Positions 16,277-24,177 of a stretch of DNA of 64,000 nt are shown here, piece by piece; within the stretch, counting starts at the first letter, position 1; every line of letters starts with the position of its first letter. Both the position numbers and the translations under genes were made by a program. This stretch comes from Avoscillospira_A sp052117125 (GTDB lineage Bacteria > Bacillota > Clostridia > Oscillospirales > Oscillospiraceae): assembly GCF_052117125.1 (NCBI RefSeq), contig NZ_JBQKJT010000001.1, positions 248,001 to 312,000 of the forward strand, written 5' to 3'. The notes under the pieces were generated by a model. The model saw only the letters and a program-made list of their open reading frames with translations, made no database searches and was not told the origin of the DNA.

Positions 16277-16932
16277 CCGGCGATACCCTGCCCGTGGAGA
16301 TTCTGACGCTGCAACTGATTGCCAACGTCTCCCCCGATCTGGCCCGGCAGCTGGGTCTGGATGCCCGCCACAAGTCCATCGGCCTGCTGTCCACCGACTG
16401 CGACGATGTGACGTATATGGCCCTGGACGAAGCGACGAAAAAGGCCGCCGTGGACGTGGTCTACGCCCGCAGTCTCTACGCCGGCGCCGCCAACGCCTCC
16501 ACCCGGCTGGCCGGTGAGGTCATCGGCATTCTGGCCGGGCCGAGCCCGTCGGAGGTGACGGCAGGGCTGCAAAGCGCCGCCGACTTTCTCCGCTCCGGCG
16601 TAGGCTTCCGGACGGCCAACGACGCGGGGGACGTGGTGTATCTGGCCCACTGTGTCTCCCGGACCGGGTCCTATCTGTCGAAGCTGGCCGAGATTCCCCA
16701 GGGCGAGGCCATTGCCTATCTGATCGCCCCGCCGGTGGAGGCCATGGTGGCGCTGGATGCGGCGCTGAAAGCGTCGGACGTCCGCATGACCGCCTTTTTC
16801 GCCCCGCCCAGCGAGACCAACTTCGCCGGTGGTCTGCTCACCGGCACCCAGAGCGCGTGTATCGCCGCCTGTGACGCCTTTGGAGAAGCCGTCCGGGCCG
16901 TGGCCGCCGCGCCGCAGAGTTATGGAGGATGA
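16273..16932 (+). CDS. eutL: EutL tandem-BMC-domain shell protein
   Basis: EutL forms pseudo-hexameric trimers in the shell of the ethanolamine microcompartment and is thought to gate a central pore. The 219-residue protein shows the EutL pattern: LIANVSPDLARQLGLD near the start, SLYAGAANASTRLAGEVIGI in the first BMC repeat, and FAPPSETNFAGGLLTGTQSA in the second. I use the ATG at 16273 overlapping the eutC stop rather than an upstream in-frame ATG inside eutC. Confidence 0.94.
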   Translation: MTGDTLPVEILTLQLIANVSPDLARQLGLDARHKSIGLLSTDCDDVTYMALDEATKKAAVDVVYARSLYAGAANASTRLAGEVIGILAGPSPSEVTAGLQSAADFLRSGVGFRTANDAGDVVYLAHCVSRTGSYLSKLAEIPQGEAIAYLIAPPVEAMVALDAALKASDVRMTAFFAPPSETNFAGGLLTGTQSACIAACDAFGEAVRAVAAAPQSYGG

Positions 16933-16934
16933 GT

Positions 16935-18395
16935 ATGGAACTGGACAAGGATTTGCGCTCCCGGCAGGAAGCCCGGGAGCTGATTCAAAAGGCCAAGGCC
17001 GCTGCGGACGTGCTGGCCGGATTCAATCAGTCCCAGGTGGACCGGATTGCCAAGGCCATCTGTGACGCCGGTATGGCCCACGCGCAGGAACTGGCCGAGC
17101 TGGCCTGCCGGGAGACGGGCTTCGGCAACGTCCCCGACAAAACCATTAAGAATCAATTTGCCGCCCAGACGGTCTATGACGCCATCAAAGACGAAAAGAC
17201 CATCGGCATCATCGCCGAGCACCCGGAGAAAAAACTGCTGGATGTGGGCGTCCCCGTGGGCGTCATCGCGGGCATCGTCCCGTCCACCAACCCCACCTCC
17301 ACGGTCATCTACAAATCCATGATCGCCTTGAAGGCGGGCAACGCCATTGTCTTCTCCCCCCACCCCAACGCGGCCAAGTGTACGCTGCGGGCCGTGGAGA
17401 TTGTGGCCCAGGCGGCGAAGCAGGCCGGATGCCCCGACGGGGCCATTTCCGCCCTGCCCACCCCCACCATGGCGGCGGTGGAGGAATTGATGCGCCACGA
17501 TCTGGTCAAACTGATCTTGGCCACCGGCGGCCCCGGCATGGTCAAGGCCGCCTATTCCTCGGGCCGTCCGGCCATCGGCGTCGGCGCGGGCAACGGCCCG
17601 GCCTATATCCAGAAGACCGCCGACGTGCCAAAGGCCGTGGCCGCCATTGTCAAATCGAAAACCTTTGACAACGGCACCGTCTGCGCCTCGGAACAGAGCG
17701 TCATCGTGGAGGCGTCCATGGAACAGACGGTCCGGGCCGAGATGCGGCGGCAGGGCTGCCACTTCCTGGACAAACAGCAGGCCGACCGTCTGGCCGGATT
17801 CCTGTTCCGGCCCAACGGGGCCATCAACGCGGCGGTGGTGGGCAAGACGGCGGCGGAGATCGCCCAGCTGGCAGGCCTCAGCGGCGTGCCGTCCACGGCG
17901 AAAATTCTGGTGGCCGACGCCAGGGAAGCGGGCCACGATCAGCCCTATTCGAGAGAGAAGCTCTGCCCCATTCTGGGCTTCTTCGTGGAGCGGGACGAGG
18001 ATGCGGTGCTGGAAAAATGCTGTCAGATTCTCCGCAACGAGGGCAGCGGCCACACCTTCTCCATGCACACCAACGATGAATCGGTGGTGCGGCGGTTTGG
18101 CGAGAAAATCCCCGTCTCCCGCTTCCTGGTCAACACCCCGGCCACCTTCGGCGGCATCGGCGCGTCCACCAATCTGTTCCCGGCCCTGACTCTGGGCTGC
18201 GGCGCCGTAGGCGGCAGCTCGTCTTCCAACAACATCGGTCCTCTGGACCTCATCAACATCCGCCGCATTGCCTGGGGCGTCTCCGACGGTGTCCCCCGCA
18301 GCAGCGGCAATACCACCGCCCCCGTGTCCTCCGCCGTCGTCTCCGACGACATGGTGGAAGCACTGGTCAACAAGATTCTGGCAAAACTGCAATAA
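16935..18395 (+). CDS. eutE: acylating acetaldehyde dehydrogenase EutE
   Basis: EutE oxidises acetaldehyde with NAD and CoA to acetyl-CoA inside the shell. The 486-residue protein has the aldehyde dehydrogenase pattern of this family, with GIVPSTNPTSTVIYKSMIAL, ATGGPGMVKAAYSSGRPAIG and the catalytic cysteine in FDNGTVCASEQSVIVE. An ATG at 16929 overlaps the eutL stop, but the GGAGG at 16924-16928 is properly spaced only for the ATG at 16935, so I start there. Unlike Salmonella EutE it has no separate encapsulation peptide before the folded domain. Confidence 0.94.
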   Translation: MELDKDLRSRQEARELIQKAKAAADVLAGFNQSQVDRIAKAICDAGMAHAQELAELACRETGFGNVPDKTIKNQFAAQTVYDAIKDEKTIGIIAEHPEKKLLDVGVPVGVIAGIVPSTNPTSTVIYKSMIALKAGNAIVFSPHPNAAKCTLRAVEIVAQAAKQAGCPDGAISALPTPTMAAVEELMRHDLVKLILATGGPGMVKAAYSSGRPAIGVGAGNGPAYIQKTADVPKAVAAIVKSKTFDNGTVCASEQSVIVEASMEQTVRAEMRRQGCHFLDKQQADRLAGFLFRPNGAINAAVVGKTAAEIAQLAGLSGVPSTAKILVADAREAGHDQPYSREKLCPILGFFVERDEDAVLEKCCQILRNEGSGHTFSMHTNDESVVRRFGEKIPVSRFLVNTPATFGGIGASTNLFPALTLGCGAVGGSSSSNNIGPLDLINIRRIAWGVSDGVPRSSGNTTAPVSSAVVSDDMVEALVNKILAKLQ

Positions 18396-18421
18396 GTAAC
18401 GGATAAAGGAGCGTTTACAAC

Positions 18422-18721
18422 ATGGCTAACACAAATGCACTGGGTATGATCGAAACGAAGGGTCTCGTCGGGGCCATTGAAGCCGCCGACGCCATGGTCA
18501 AGTCCGCCAACGTCCAGCTGGTGGGCCGCGTCCAGGTGGGCGGCGGTCTGGTCACCGTCATGGTCCGGGGCGACGTGGGCGCGGTGAAGTCCGCCACCGA
18601 GGCCGGTGCCGCCGCCGCGGAAAAGGTGGGCGAAGTGGTGTCCGTCCATGTGATTCCCCGCCCCCATGCCGAGGTCAACGGCATTCTGCCCTCCGGCAGC
18701 GACGGGTCCGGCGAGGCGTAA
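18422..18721 (+). CDS. eutM: EutM hexameric BMC shell protein
   Basis: EutM is the main hexagonal tile of the microcompartment shell. The 99-residue protein contains one BMC domain: ALGMIETKGLVGAIEAADAM, then VGRVQVGGGLVTVMVRGDVG and a C-terminal VIPRPHAEVNGILP, all characteristic of the family. A GGAGCG-type Shine-Dalgarno precedes it. It lies between eutE and eutT, and is the only single-domain BMC hexamer in the locus. Confidence 0.96.
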   Translation: MANTNALGMIETKGLVGAIEAADAMVKSANVQLVGRVQVGGGLVTVMVRGDVGAVKSATEAGAAAAEKVGEVVSVHVIPRPHAEVNGILPSGSDGSGEA

Positions 18722-18724
18722 GCC

Positions 18725-19441
18725 GTGGCGCTCTTTACAGAGAGCAGCGTCCGGGCCTGTATTCGGGTGAAGGACGGCCGCCGGGTGTTCTATTTAGGCC
18801 CCGGCGACCGCCTGACCCCGTCGGCCCGGGAGTGGCTGCGGCAGGAGCGCATTGAGATCGTCCAGGGGGAGCAGCTCAAGCCGAAAACGTATGAGACTCT
18901 GTTCGGCGGGACATTGACGGAAAAGCCCGAGCATATGACCCATCTGCGGGGCAACCTTCTGGTATTCAAGGACCATCCCCGCATTGAGTTCCGTGGCCAG
19001 ATCGACCTCTTGGAAGCGGAGCTGCTGCTGGCCCAGCGGACGGCCATGGCCGATGGCCGGGAGGACATGGCGGACCATCTCCAGGAGATTCTCGATTTTG
19101 TCCGCAGTCTCATCCGGGCCGACGTGCTGGACGAGCCGGTGCAGCCTCTGCATCTGCTGGGCCTGACGGTGGAGGAATTGCGGGAGCGGAGCCACGCACC
19201 ACAAAAATACTACGGCCAAAGCCATTTTATGCCCTCCCGCCACGATTCCCCCACCCTGCTGGCCATCAACAAGGTCCGCACCGTCATCCGCCAGGCGGAG
19301 CGGGCGGCCTACCGGGCCTTTCGGGACGAAAACGGGGTGGTAAGCCGGGACGATATCATTCTGGCCCTGAACCGGCTTTCCAGCCTGTGCTGGATTTTGG
19401 AGATACAACTGAAAGCGGAACAAAAGGAGGTGGAGCCATGA
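18725..19441 (+). CDS. eutT: EutT-like cobalamin adenosyltransferase
   Basis: EutT would attach the adenosyl group to cobalamin to supply the cofactor of EutBC. The 238-residue protein has the Firmicutes EutT pattern: MALFTESSVRACIRVKDG, GDRLTPSAREWLRQERIEI, then a helical adenosyltransferase bundle (FRGQIDLLEAELLLAQ, ALNRLSSLCWILEIQLKAE). It follows eutM by 3 nt and overlaps the pduL start (ATGA). The family call is good; activity is inferred from context with EutA and EutBC. Confidence 0.87.
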   Translation: MALFTESSVRACIRVKDGRRVFYLGPGDRLTPSAREWLRQERIEIVQGEQLKPKTYETLFGGTLTEKPEHMTHLRGNLLVFKDHPRIEFRGQIDLLEAELLLAQRTAMADGREDMADHLQEILDFVRSLIRADVLDEPVQPLHLLGLTVEELRERSHAPQKYYGQSHFMPSRHDSPTLLAINKVRTVIRQAERAAYRAFRDENGVVSRDDIILALNRLSSLCWILEIQLKAEQKEVEP

Positions 19442-20043
19442 ATCTGGTGGAGCGCGTCACGGACGAGGTCTGCCGCCGTCTGTTTCTGGAGGTGGAGGCG
19501 TCTGGCCGTCACGTCCATCTGACGGATGACCAGGCGCAAACGCTGTTCGGCCACGGCCTGACCAATGTGCGGCCCCTGTCCCAGCCGGGCCAGTACGTCT
19601 GCGCCGAGCGGGTGACGCTGGTGGGTCCCAAGGGCAAGCTGGAGCGGGTGGCCGTTCTGGGACCGGCCCGGAAGGAGGCCCAGGTGGAGATCTCCCGCAC
19701 CGACGCCTATACCCTGGGCATCGACGCCCCCGTGCGGCTCAGCGGCCATGTGGAAGGCACGCCGGGCATTACCCTGGTGGGCGACCATGGACAGGTACAG
19801 CTGAACCAGGGCGTCATGGTGGCCCAGCGCCACATCCATATGACGCCGGAGGATGCGGCCCTGCACGGCCTGAAAAACGGCGATACCGTCTCTCTGCGGT
19901 GCCTGTCGTCCCGGCCGGTGATTTTGCAGGGGGTGTCGGTGCGGGTCAGTCCCCAGTTTGCCACCTTTGCCCACATCGATCTGGACGAGGCCAACGGCTG
20001 CGGCCACAAAAAGGGGGACCTGGGGATGATTGTCCATGGTTGA
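19438..20043 (+). CDS. pduL: PduL-type phosphate acyltransferase (phosphotransacetylase)
   Basis: This enzyme converts acetyl-CoA (from EutE) to acetyl phosphate and regenerates CoA inside the shell. The 201-residue protein carries the two zinc-binding repeats of the family, with H-x-H in GRHVHLTDDQ and QRHIHMTPEDA. It replaces the unrelated EutD of enteric eut operons, as in many Clostridia. The N-terminal stretch MNLVERVTDEVCRRLFLE resembles an encapsulation helix. The start is the ATG at 19438 behind AAAGGAGGTGGAG; an upstream in-frame start lies inside eutT. Confidence 0.93.
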   Translation: MNLVERVTDEVCRRLFLEVEASGRHVHLTDDQAQTLFGHGLTNVRPLSQPGQYVCAERVTLVGPKGKLERVAVLGPARKEAQVEISRTDAYTLGIDAPVRLSGHVEGTPGITLVGDHGQVQLNQGVMVAQRHIHMTPEDAALHGLKNGDTVSLRCLSSRPVILQGVSVRVSPQFATFAHIDLDEANGCGHKKGDLGMIVHG

Positions 20044-20518
20044 AGAACAAATCATCGAAGAGGTCCTGCGGCGTCTGGAGGTTGCCGGACCCCGTGCGCT
20101 GCTGATTGGGCGGCGGCCCGCCGACAGTCTGGGCTATGCGTTCACCGGCCACGCCCCCTATGACGCGGTGCTCATCGGTTCCCTGACGGCGGAACAGCTG
20201 CTGCAATTTTCCGACAGCCGGGTATTGGACGCCCTCTTGACGGGGATGCCGGTCTATCTCTACGAGGGCGGTCTCACCTACCGCCGCCACAGCGCCACGG
20301 CCAACCGGGCGCTGTGGGGACGGCTGATGGCGGCGGAGCGGACGCTGCGCCAGTGGGGCGTTCGGTTTTACGGCGGGAGAACCGGCGGCAGCGGCGGCCA
20401 TACGGTCATCACCGCCGCCCGGGCCCGGCAGCTTTTGGCCCAGAAGCAGCGGCCCCCGGCGGGGGCGGTGCTGACGCCCATGGCCCGGGAGCTTTTGGAG
20501 GGAGGCGGGTTGTCGTGA
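20036..20518 (+). CDS. ethanolamine-operon hypothetical protein
   Basis: The 160-residue protein is encoded within the eut operon, overlapping pduL by 8 nt and eutN by 4 nt. It starts with a helix (MVEEQIIEEVLRRLEVAG), then has an alpha/beta pattern (ALLIGRRP, DAVLIGSLTAEQLLQF) resembling the flavoprotein-like hypothetical gene often found in Firmicutes eut loci. I do not recognise catalytic residues. The N-terminal helix looks like an encapsulation peptide, suggesting a lumen protein. A TTG at 20030 is a possible alternative start. Confidence 0.7.
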   Translation: MVEEQIIEEVLRRLEVAGPRALLIGRRPADSLGYAFTGHAPYDAVLIGSLTAEQLLQFSDSRVLDALLTGMPVYLYEGGLTYRRHSATANRALWGRLMAAERTLRQWGVRFYGGRTGGSGGHTVITAARARQLLAQKQRPPAGAVLTPMARELLEGGGLS

Positions 20519-20772
20519 AGATCGCCACGGTACTCTGCTCCGTCTGGGCCACCAAAAAGTCCCCCGGCCTGCTGGGCCACCCGCTCCAGCTGGTGTCCAC
20601 CGAAAGTGGACAGCTGGTGGCCGTGGACCTGGTGGGGGCCGGTGTGGGGGACAAGGTGCTGCTGAGCTTCGGCAGCGCCGCCCGCATGGAAAATCCCCAC
20701 GCCCCCGCCGACGCGGCCATTGTGGGGATACTCGACCAGTTGGAGGAGTTGGAATCGTATGTCCATCAATGA
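20515..20772 (+). CDS. eutN: EutN/CcmL pentameric shell vertex protein
   Basis: EutN caps the vertices of the microcompartment. The 85-residue protein begins with GTG (V/MKIATVLCSVWATKKSPGLL) and has the family pattern with LVAVDLVGAGVGDKVLLSFG and an aliphatic, acidic tail (AAIVGILDQLEEL). The GTG overlaps the TGA of the upstream gene (GTGA), with GGAGGGAGG upstream. It overlaps eutH by 14 nt. The frame is easily missed because it lacks an ATG. Confidence 0.92.
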   Translation: MKIATVLCSVWATKKSPGLLGHPLQLVSTESGQLVAVDLVGAGVGDKVLLSFGSAARMENPHAPADAAIVGILDQLEELESYVHQ

Positions 20773-21844
20773 ACTGATTGTTTACCTCATGGTAATTTTC
20801 ATGGTGCTGGGCGCGCTGGACCGGATTTTCGGCAATCGGTTCGGCCTGGGACCCCAGTTTGAAGAAGGCATTCTGGCCATGGGCTCTCTGGCCCTGGCCA
20901 TGATCGGCATTATCTCCCTGGCCCCGGTGCTGGCAAATCTGCTGCGGCCGGTGCTTGGTCCCGTGTTTCGGGTCTTCGGCGCGGACCCGGCCATGTTCGC
21001 CGGGTCCCTGCTGGCCTGCGACATGGGCGGCGCGCCCCTGGCCATGGAGCTGACGGAAAACCGGGATGCCGCCCTGTTCAGCGGCATCATTGTCGGCTCC
21101 ATGCTGGGCCCTACCATTGTCTTTACCATTCCCGTGGCGTTGGGCATCCTCAAAAAAGAGGATACCACCTATCTGGCCAAGGGCGTGCTGGCGGGCATCA
21201 TCACCATTCCCCTGGGCAGCTTTGTGGGCGGCCTGGCGGCGGGTTTTCCCGTGGGCATGGTGGCCGTCAATCTGATTCCCATTGTGATTTTCGCCCTGCT
21301 CATCGTTCTGGGCCTCTGGAAATTTGAATCGGCCATGATTAAAGGCTTTTCGATTTTCGGCCGCATTGTCCTGGCGGTTATCACCATCGGCCTGGCCGCC
21401 GCCATCATCGAAAAGCTGACGGGGCTGGTGGTCATTCCCGGCATGGCCCCCATTGAGGAGGGCATTACGGTGGTGGGCGATATCGCCATTGTCCTGGCTG
21501 GCGCGTTCCCTCTGGTGTACGTCATCACAAAGGTATTCCGGAAACCGCTGATGAAGCTGGGGAACCTGCTGGGGATGAACGATGTGGCCGCCGCCGGACT
21601 GGTGGCCAGCCTTGCCAATTCCATTCCCATGTTCGGCATGGTGGAGAAGATGGACCGCCGGGGCAAAATCTTAAATATTGCCTTTGCCGTGTCGGCGTCC
21701 TTTGTCTTTGGCGACCATCTGGGCTTCACGGCGGGCTTTGCCCCGGAGATGCTCACCTCGATGATCGTGGGCAAACTGGTGGGCGGTGTGACGGCCATTG
21801 CCGTAGCCCTGTTTCTGACGAAAAAGGAGGCGGCCCATGGATAA
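20759..21844 (+). CDS. eutH: ethanolamine permease EutH
   Basis: EutH is the membrane transporter that brings in ethanolamine. The 361-residue protein is strongly hydrophobic with about ten membrane segments and carries EutH signatures: MVLGALDRIFGNRFGLGPQF near the start, ACDMGGAPLAMELTENRDAA, and GLVASLANSIPMFGMVEKMD. The ATG is behind GGAGGAG and lies within the end of eutN. It overlaps eutQ by 8 nt. Confidence 0.95.
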   Translation: MSINELIVYLMVIFMVLGALDRIFGNRFGLGPQFEEGILAMGSLALAMIGIISLAPVLANLLRPVLGPVFRVFGADPAMFAGSLLACDMGGAPLAMELTENRDAALFSGIIVGSMLGPTIVFTIPVALGILKKEDTTYLAKGVLAGIITIPLGSFVGGLAAGFPVGMVAVNLIPIVIFALLIVLGLWKFESAMIKGFSIFGRIVLAVITIGLAAAIIEKLTGLVVIPGMAPIEEGITVVGDIAIVLAGAFPLVYVITKVFRKPLMKLGNLLGMNDVAAAGLVASLANSIPMFGMVEKMDRRGKILNIAFAVSASFVFGDHLGFTAGFAPEMLTSMIVGKLVGGVTAIAVALFLTKKEAAHG

Positions 21845-22256
21845 GGAAACCATACGCAATCTGGTGCTGGAGGTCCTGCGGGAGCAGGACGATTCCCAGC
21901 GGGTCCGGTCCATTCCCCTGCCCACCCTGTCGGTCCGGCCGGAGGACCGGCTGGATACGGGCAAGCCGGGGGACCACGTCTATACACGGGACCTGTTCAC
22001 CCTGAACCAGAGCCCCCGGCTGGGGGCCGGGCTGATGGAGATGAAACAGACCACCTTTGACTGGACGCTGACCTATGACGAGATTGACTACGTCATCGAG
22101 GGGCAGCTGTCCATCCACTGTGACGGCCGGACGGAAACGGCCGGTCCCGGCGAAGTCCTGTTGATTCCCAAGGGGAGCAAGATTCAGTTTGCCGCCCCGG
22201 ACTTCGCCCGCTTCCTCTATGTGACTTACCCGGCCGACTGGCAGAGTTCGAGCTAG
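21837..22256 (+). CDS. eutQ: EutQ cupin-family acetate kinase / shell-associated protein
   Basis: The last gene of the operon encodes a 139-residue EutQ: an N-terminal helix (MDKETIRNLVLEVLREQ), a linker, and a cupin domain (EMKQTTFDWTLTYDEIDYVI, GPGEVLLIPKGSKIQFAAPD). In Salmonella EutQ has acetate kinase activity and helps shell assembly (established), so it may finish acetyl phosphate to acetate and ATP. The protein is shorter than enteric EutQ because the N-terminal region is reduced. The N-terminal helix resembles an encapsulation peptide. Confidence 0.9.
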   Translation: MDKETIRNLVLEVLREQDDSQRVRSIPLPTLSVRPEDRLDTGKPGDHVYTRDLFTLNQSPRLGAGLMEMKQTTFDWTLTYDEIDYVIEGQLSIHCDGRTETAGPGEVLLIPKGSKIQFAAPDFARFLYVTYPADWQSSS

Positions 22257-22281
22257 TCAAAACGCGGTTTTGACCGGCTCG
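22249..22281. repeat. hairpin across the eutQ stop codon
   Basis: GTCAAAAC / GTTTTGAC with a 3-nt loop, extended by CGAGC / GCTCG. It is not followed by a T-run, so it may slow or protect the end of the eut mRNA rather than terminate it. Confidence 0.5.
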
Positions 22282-22340
22282 AGCGCGCCCGCAGCGGTAC
22301 GTCGCTGCAATCGGTACTGGGTTCGTCTTCATATAGATCG

Positions 22341-22362
22341 GCCCCGGGCAATCGCCCGGGGC
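22341..22362. terminator. GC-rich hairpin downstream of eutQ
   Basis: GCCCCGGGC-AATC-GCCCGGGGC, a perfect 9-bp stem. It lacks a good T-run, so termination is possible but not proven. Confidence 0.4.
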
Positions 22363-22406
22363 TATTGCGCTTTGGGGATGTGGGACTATGCAAATCTGCA
22401 AAAGTA

Positions 22407-22415
22407 TGGTATACT
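22407..22415 (+). promoter_or_regulatory. extended -10 promoter of the GerMN lipoprotein gene
   Basis: TGGTATACT (TG-n-TATACT) lies 57 nt before the ATG. The -35 region is poor, as expected for extended -10 promoters. Confidence 0.55.
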
Positions 22416-22472
22416 GACGGTGCAACAGGAACTTTTTTCCCAGTTTTCGACAAAACACAAGGAGGGATTTCC

Positions 22473-23111
22473 ATGAAATCCATATGGTTGCGCCTGGTTG
22501 CGCTGGTGTTGGCCCTGGGCCTGCTGGCAGGCTGCGGCGCTTCACCCACCGCAGAACCCGACGACGCGCCCACCAAGGACAGCGCGGCGGAGAAAGTGCC
22601 CACCGAGTCCACGGAGGACAGCGACGACGTGCAGCAGGAGCTGGCCGAGGACGAGATTCCCGACATTGCCGTGGTGGACGAGACGGAGGTCACCCTGTAT
22701 CTGCCCAACGACAACGCCGATGGCTTTGATACGGTGACCGAGACAGTGAAAGCCAATCCCCAGGGCATTGTGGACGCCCTGATTGCCCATAAGGCCCTGC
22801 CCGAGGGCGTGACGGTCAACGACTTCCGCATGGAGAACAACGGCACCGAGACCACCACGGGCGAGGGCGACGAGGCCACTGTCAGCTATACGCCCGGCGA
22901 CAGCCAGATTTTCCTGGATGTGTCCCAGGCCTTTGGCGACGCGGCAGCCACCACCGGCACTGCCGGAGAGACCATGCTCCTGGGCAGTCTGGTCAATACC
23001 ATGCTGACCTATTACAACGCCCAGACGCTGACGCTGACCGTGGACGGGGCCGTGCTGGAAACGGGCCACAATGTCTACGACACCCCCTTTACCATGATGG
23101 AAGTGGAATGA
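22473..23111 (+). CDS. GerMN-domain lipoprotein
   Basis: The 212-residue protein has a lipoprotein signal peptide (MKSIWLRLVALVLALGLLAG, then C at 21) and a long acidic linker (about 25-65). The GerMN (sporulation/spore germination GerM-like) domain follows from about residue 68: EVTLYLPNDNADGFDTVTET, then DGVTVNDFRMENNG-like strands and SQIFLDVSQAFGD. It should be anchored on the outer face of the membrane. GerM-type proteins take part in sporulation in bacilli (established), but single-domain copies are common and mostly uncharacterised. The ATG is behind AAGGAGGG; a strong terminator follows. Confidence 0.82.
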   Translation: MKSIWLRLVALVLALGLLAGCGASPTAEPDDAPTKDSAAEKVPTESTEDSDDVQQELAEDEIPDIAVVDETEVTLYLPNDNADGFDTVTETVKANPQGIVDALIAHKALPEGVTVNDFRMENNGTETTTGEGDEATVSYTPGDSQIFLDVSQAFGDAAATTGTAGETMLLGSLVNTMLTYYNAQTLTLTVDGAVLETGHNVYDTPFTMMEVE

Positions 23112-23120
23112 CGCTTTTTT

Positions 23121-23151
23121 TGGGGCTCCTGGGAGCCCCAAAAATTTTTTT
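23121..23151 (+). terminator. intrinsic terminator
   Basis: TGGGGCTCC / GGAGCCCCA stem followed by AAAAATTTTTTT, 10 nt after the lipoprotein stop codon. Confidence 0.8.
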
Positions 23152-23161
23152 CAAAAACCTC

Positions 23162-23189
23162 TTGCATTTTTTGAAATTCGTGCTATAAT
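23162..23189 (+). promoter_or_regulatory. promoter of tRNA-Val
   Basis: TTGCAT (23162-23167), 16-nt spacer and TATAAT (23184-23189), 20 nt before the tRNA 5' end. Confidence 0.75.
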
Positions 23190-23208
23190 ATCAAAGCAGT
23201 CAAGCGAC

Positions 23209-23285
23209 GGAGGCTTAGCTCAGCTGGTTAGAGCGCCTGCTTCACACGCAGGAGGTCGATGGTTCGAGTCCATTAGTCTCCACCA
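23209..23285 (+). tRNA. tRNA-Val (anticodon CAC)
   Basis: A 77-nt cloverleaf with encoded CCA. The acceptor arm is GGAGGCT / AGTCTCC (one G-U pair), the D-arm contains AGCTCAGCTGGTTAGAGC, the anticodon arm is CCTGC-TTCACAC-GCAGG, and the T-loop is TTCGAGT. U33 precedes CAC, which reads GUG valine codons. A promoter and a terminator flank it closely, so it is a single-gene transcription unit. Confidence 0.96.
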
Positions 23286-23289
23286 GTTT

Positions 23290-23322
23290 AAAAAAGACAC
23301 ACCATATGGTGTGTCTTTTTTT
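23290..23322. terminator. bidirectional intrinsic terminator after tRNA-Val
   Basis: Palindrome AAAAAAGACACACCAT / ATGGTGTGTCTTTTTT followed by more T residues on both strands. It ends the tRNA on the plus strand and the three zinc-ribbon genes on the minus strand. Confidence 0.88.
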
Positions 23323-23327
23323 GTTGT

Positions 23328-23567
23328 TTATTCCATTTTGGAGCCGCAATAGGGACAGTATTCCCCGTTGCTGCGGCCCAGATGCCTTTCGCAGTAAGGA
23401 CAGCGGTAAAACAGCAGATTGAATATGGAACCCCCGCATAACACAACAAACCCCAGTCCAATGAGCAGCGCACGGTTGCGCCACATCCCCAACAGCAGGA
23501 TCATACAGCCGGTCACGGCAATTCCAGCGACCACTTTTCGGACCGTGCGCGGCGATTCATACCACAT
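23328..23567 (-). CDS. zinc-ribbon membrane protein, paralog 3
   Basis: The 79-residue protein has a short basic N-terminus (MWYESPRTVRKVV), two hydrophobic helices (about 13-28 and 33-50), and a C-terminal zinc ribbon with two C-x2-C pairs (CPYC at about 54 and 69). The conserved ATG context GGAGGTGGGACCATGTGG is shared with the two upstream paralogs, and each frame is exactly 240 nt. An upstream in-frame start at 23609 is less likely. The function is unknown. Confidence 0.75.
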   Translation of the reverse strand: MWYESPRTVRKVVAGIAVTGCMILLLGMWRNRALLIGLGFVVLCGGSIFNLLFYRCPYCERHLGRSNGEYCPYCGSKME

Positions 23568-23636
23568 GGTCCCACCTCCCGGCACAAATTGAAACAGCGG
23601 GAGCAACACCCCGCATGGCGTGTTCCAGATTGTTAT

Positions 23637-23876
23637 TCATTGAATTTTGGCACCGCAGTGGGAACAAAACGCACCAGTGTTTCGGTCCAGAAATTTCCCG
23701 CAAACGGGACACCGGTAGTACCGCAGATGAATGACCAAACCCACCAGCAGAATCACCACGCCCACGGCCCAGAGCAGCATGCTTGTGAAGCACACCCCCA
23801 GCAGCAGCACACCGCCGCCGGACAGATACAATCGCATCACAATGGTTCGGACGGTGTGCAGAGAATTTTTCCACAT
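23637..23876 (-). CDS. zinc-ribbon membrane protein, paralog 2
   Basis: The middle member of a tandem set of three 79-residue proteins. It starts MWKNSLHTVRTIV, carries two hydrophobic helices, and ends with a zinc ribbon (CPVCGKFLDR and CSHCGAKIQ). Its gap to the next copy downstream is 69 nt, and 34 nt to the copy upstream. It is probably co-transcribed from the promoter at 24178-24206. The function is unknown; the topology suggests two membrane passes with the zinc ribbon on one side. Confidence 0.75.
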   Translation of the reverse strand: MWKNSLHTVRTIVMRLYLSGGGVLLLGVCFTSMLLWAVGVVILLVGLVIHLRYYRCPVCGKFLDRNTGAFCSHCGAKIQ

Positions 23877-23910
23877 GGTCCCACCTCCTGGCACAATTTA
23901 AAACAGCAGT

Positions 23911-24150
23911 TTATTCCATTTTTTTGCCGCAATAGGGACAGTATGCGCCGGTGCTGCGGTCCAAAAATCTGCCGCAGTGGGGGCAGCGGTAGTACATGAA
24001 ATGGATAAGTACCGCAACGATCAGCAGCAGCACCCCTATCACGGTCAATGCAGTCACTTCCATCATAGCGCCCACCAGAGCCAATACCGCCCCGGACAGC
24101 ATGAACCATCCGACGACCTTCCGGACGGCACGCGGTGAATCTTTCCACAT
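23911..24150 (-). CDS. zinc-ribbon membrane protein, paralog 1
   Basis: The first of three tandem paralogs, 79 residues: MWKDSPRAVRKVVGW, two hydrophobic helices and a C-terminal zinc ribbon (CPHCGRFLDR and CPYCGKKME). Nucleotide sequences of the three genes agree best at their starts and in the ribbons, indicating recent duplication. It is preceded by a promoter with consensus spacing. Confidence 0.76.
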   Translation of the reverse strand: MWKDSPRAVRKVVGWFMLSGAVLALVGAMMEVTALTVIGVLLLIVAVLIHFMYYRCPHCGRFLDRSTGAYCPYCGKKME

Positions 24151-24177
24151 GGTCCCACCTCCCAATCCCTTTTTTTT

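Noticed and set aside
23242..23484. Minus-strand frame ending NGLEPSTSCV
   Set aside because: It is the antisense of tRNA-Val and the adjacent gene; this peptide is a familiar false product of tRNA antisense.
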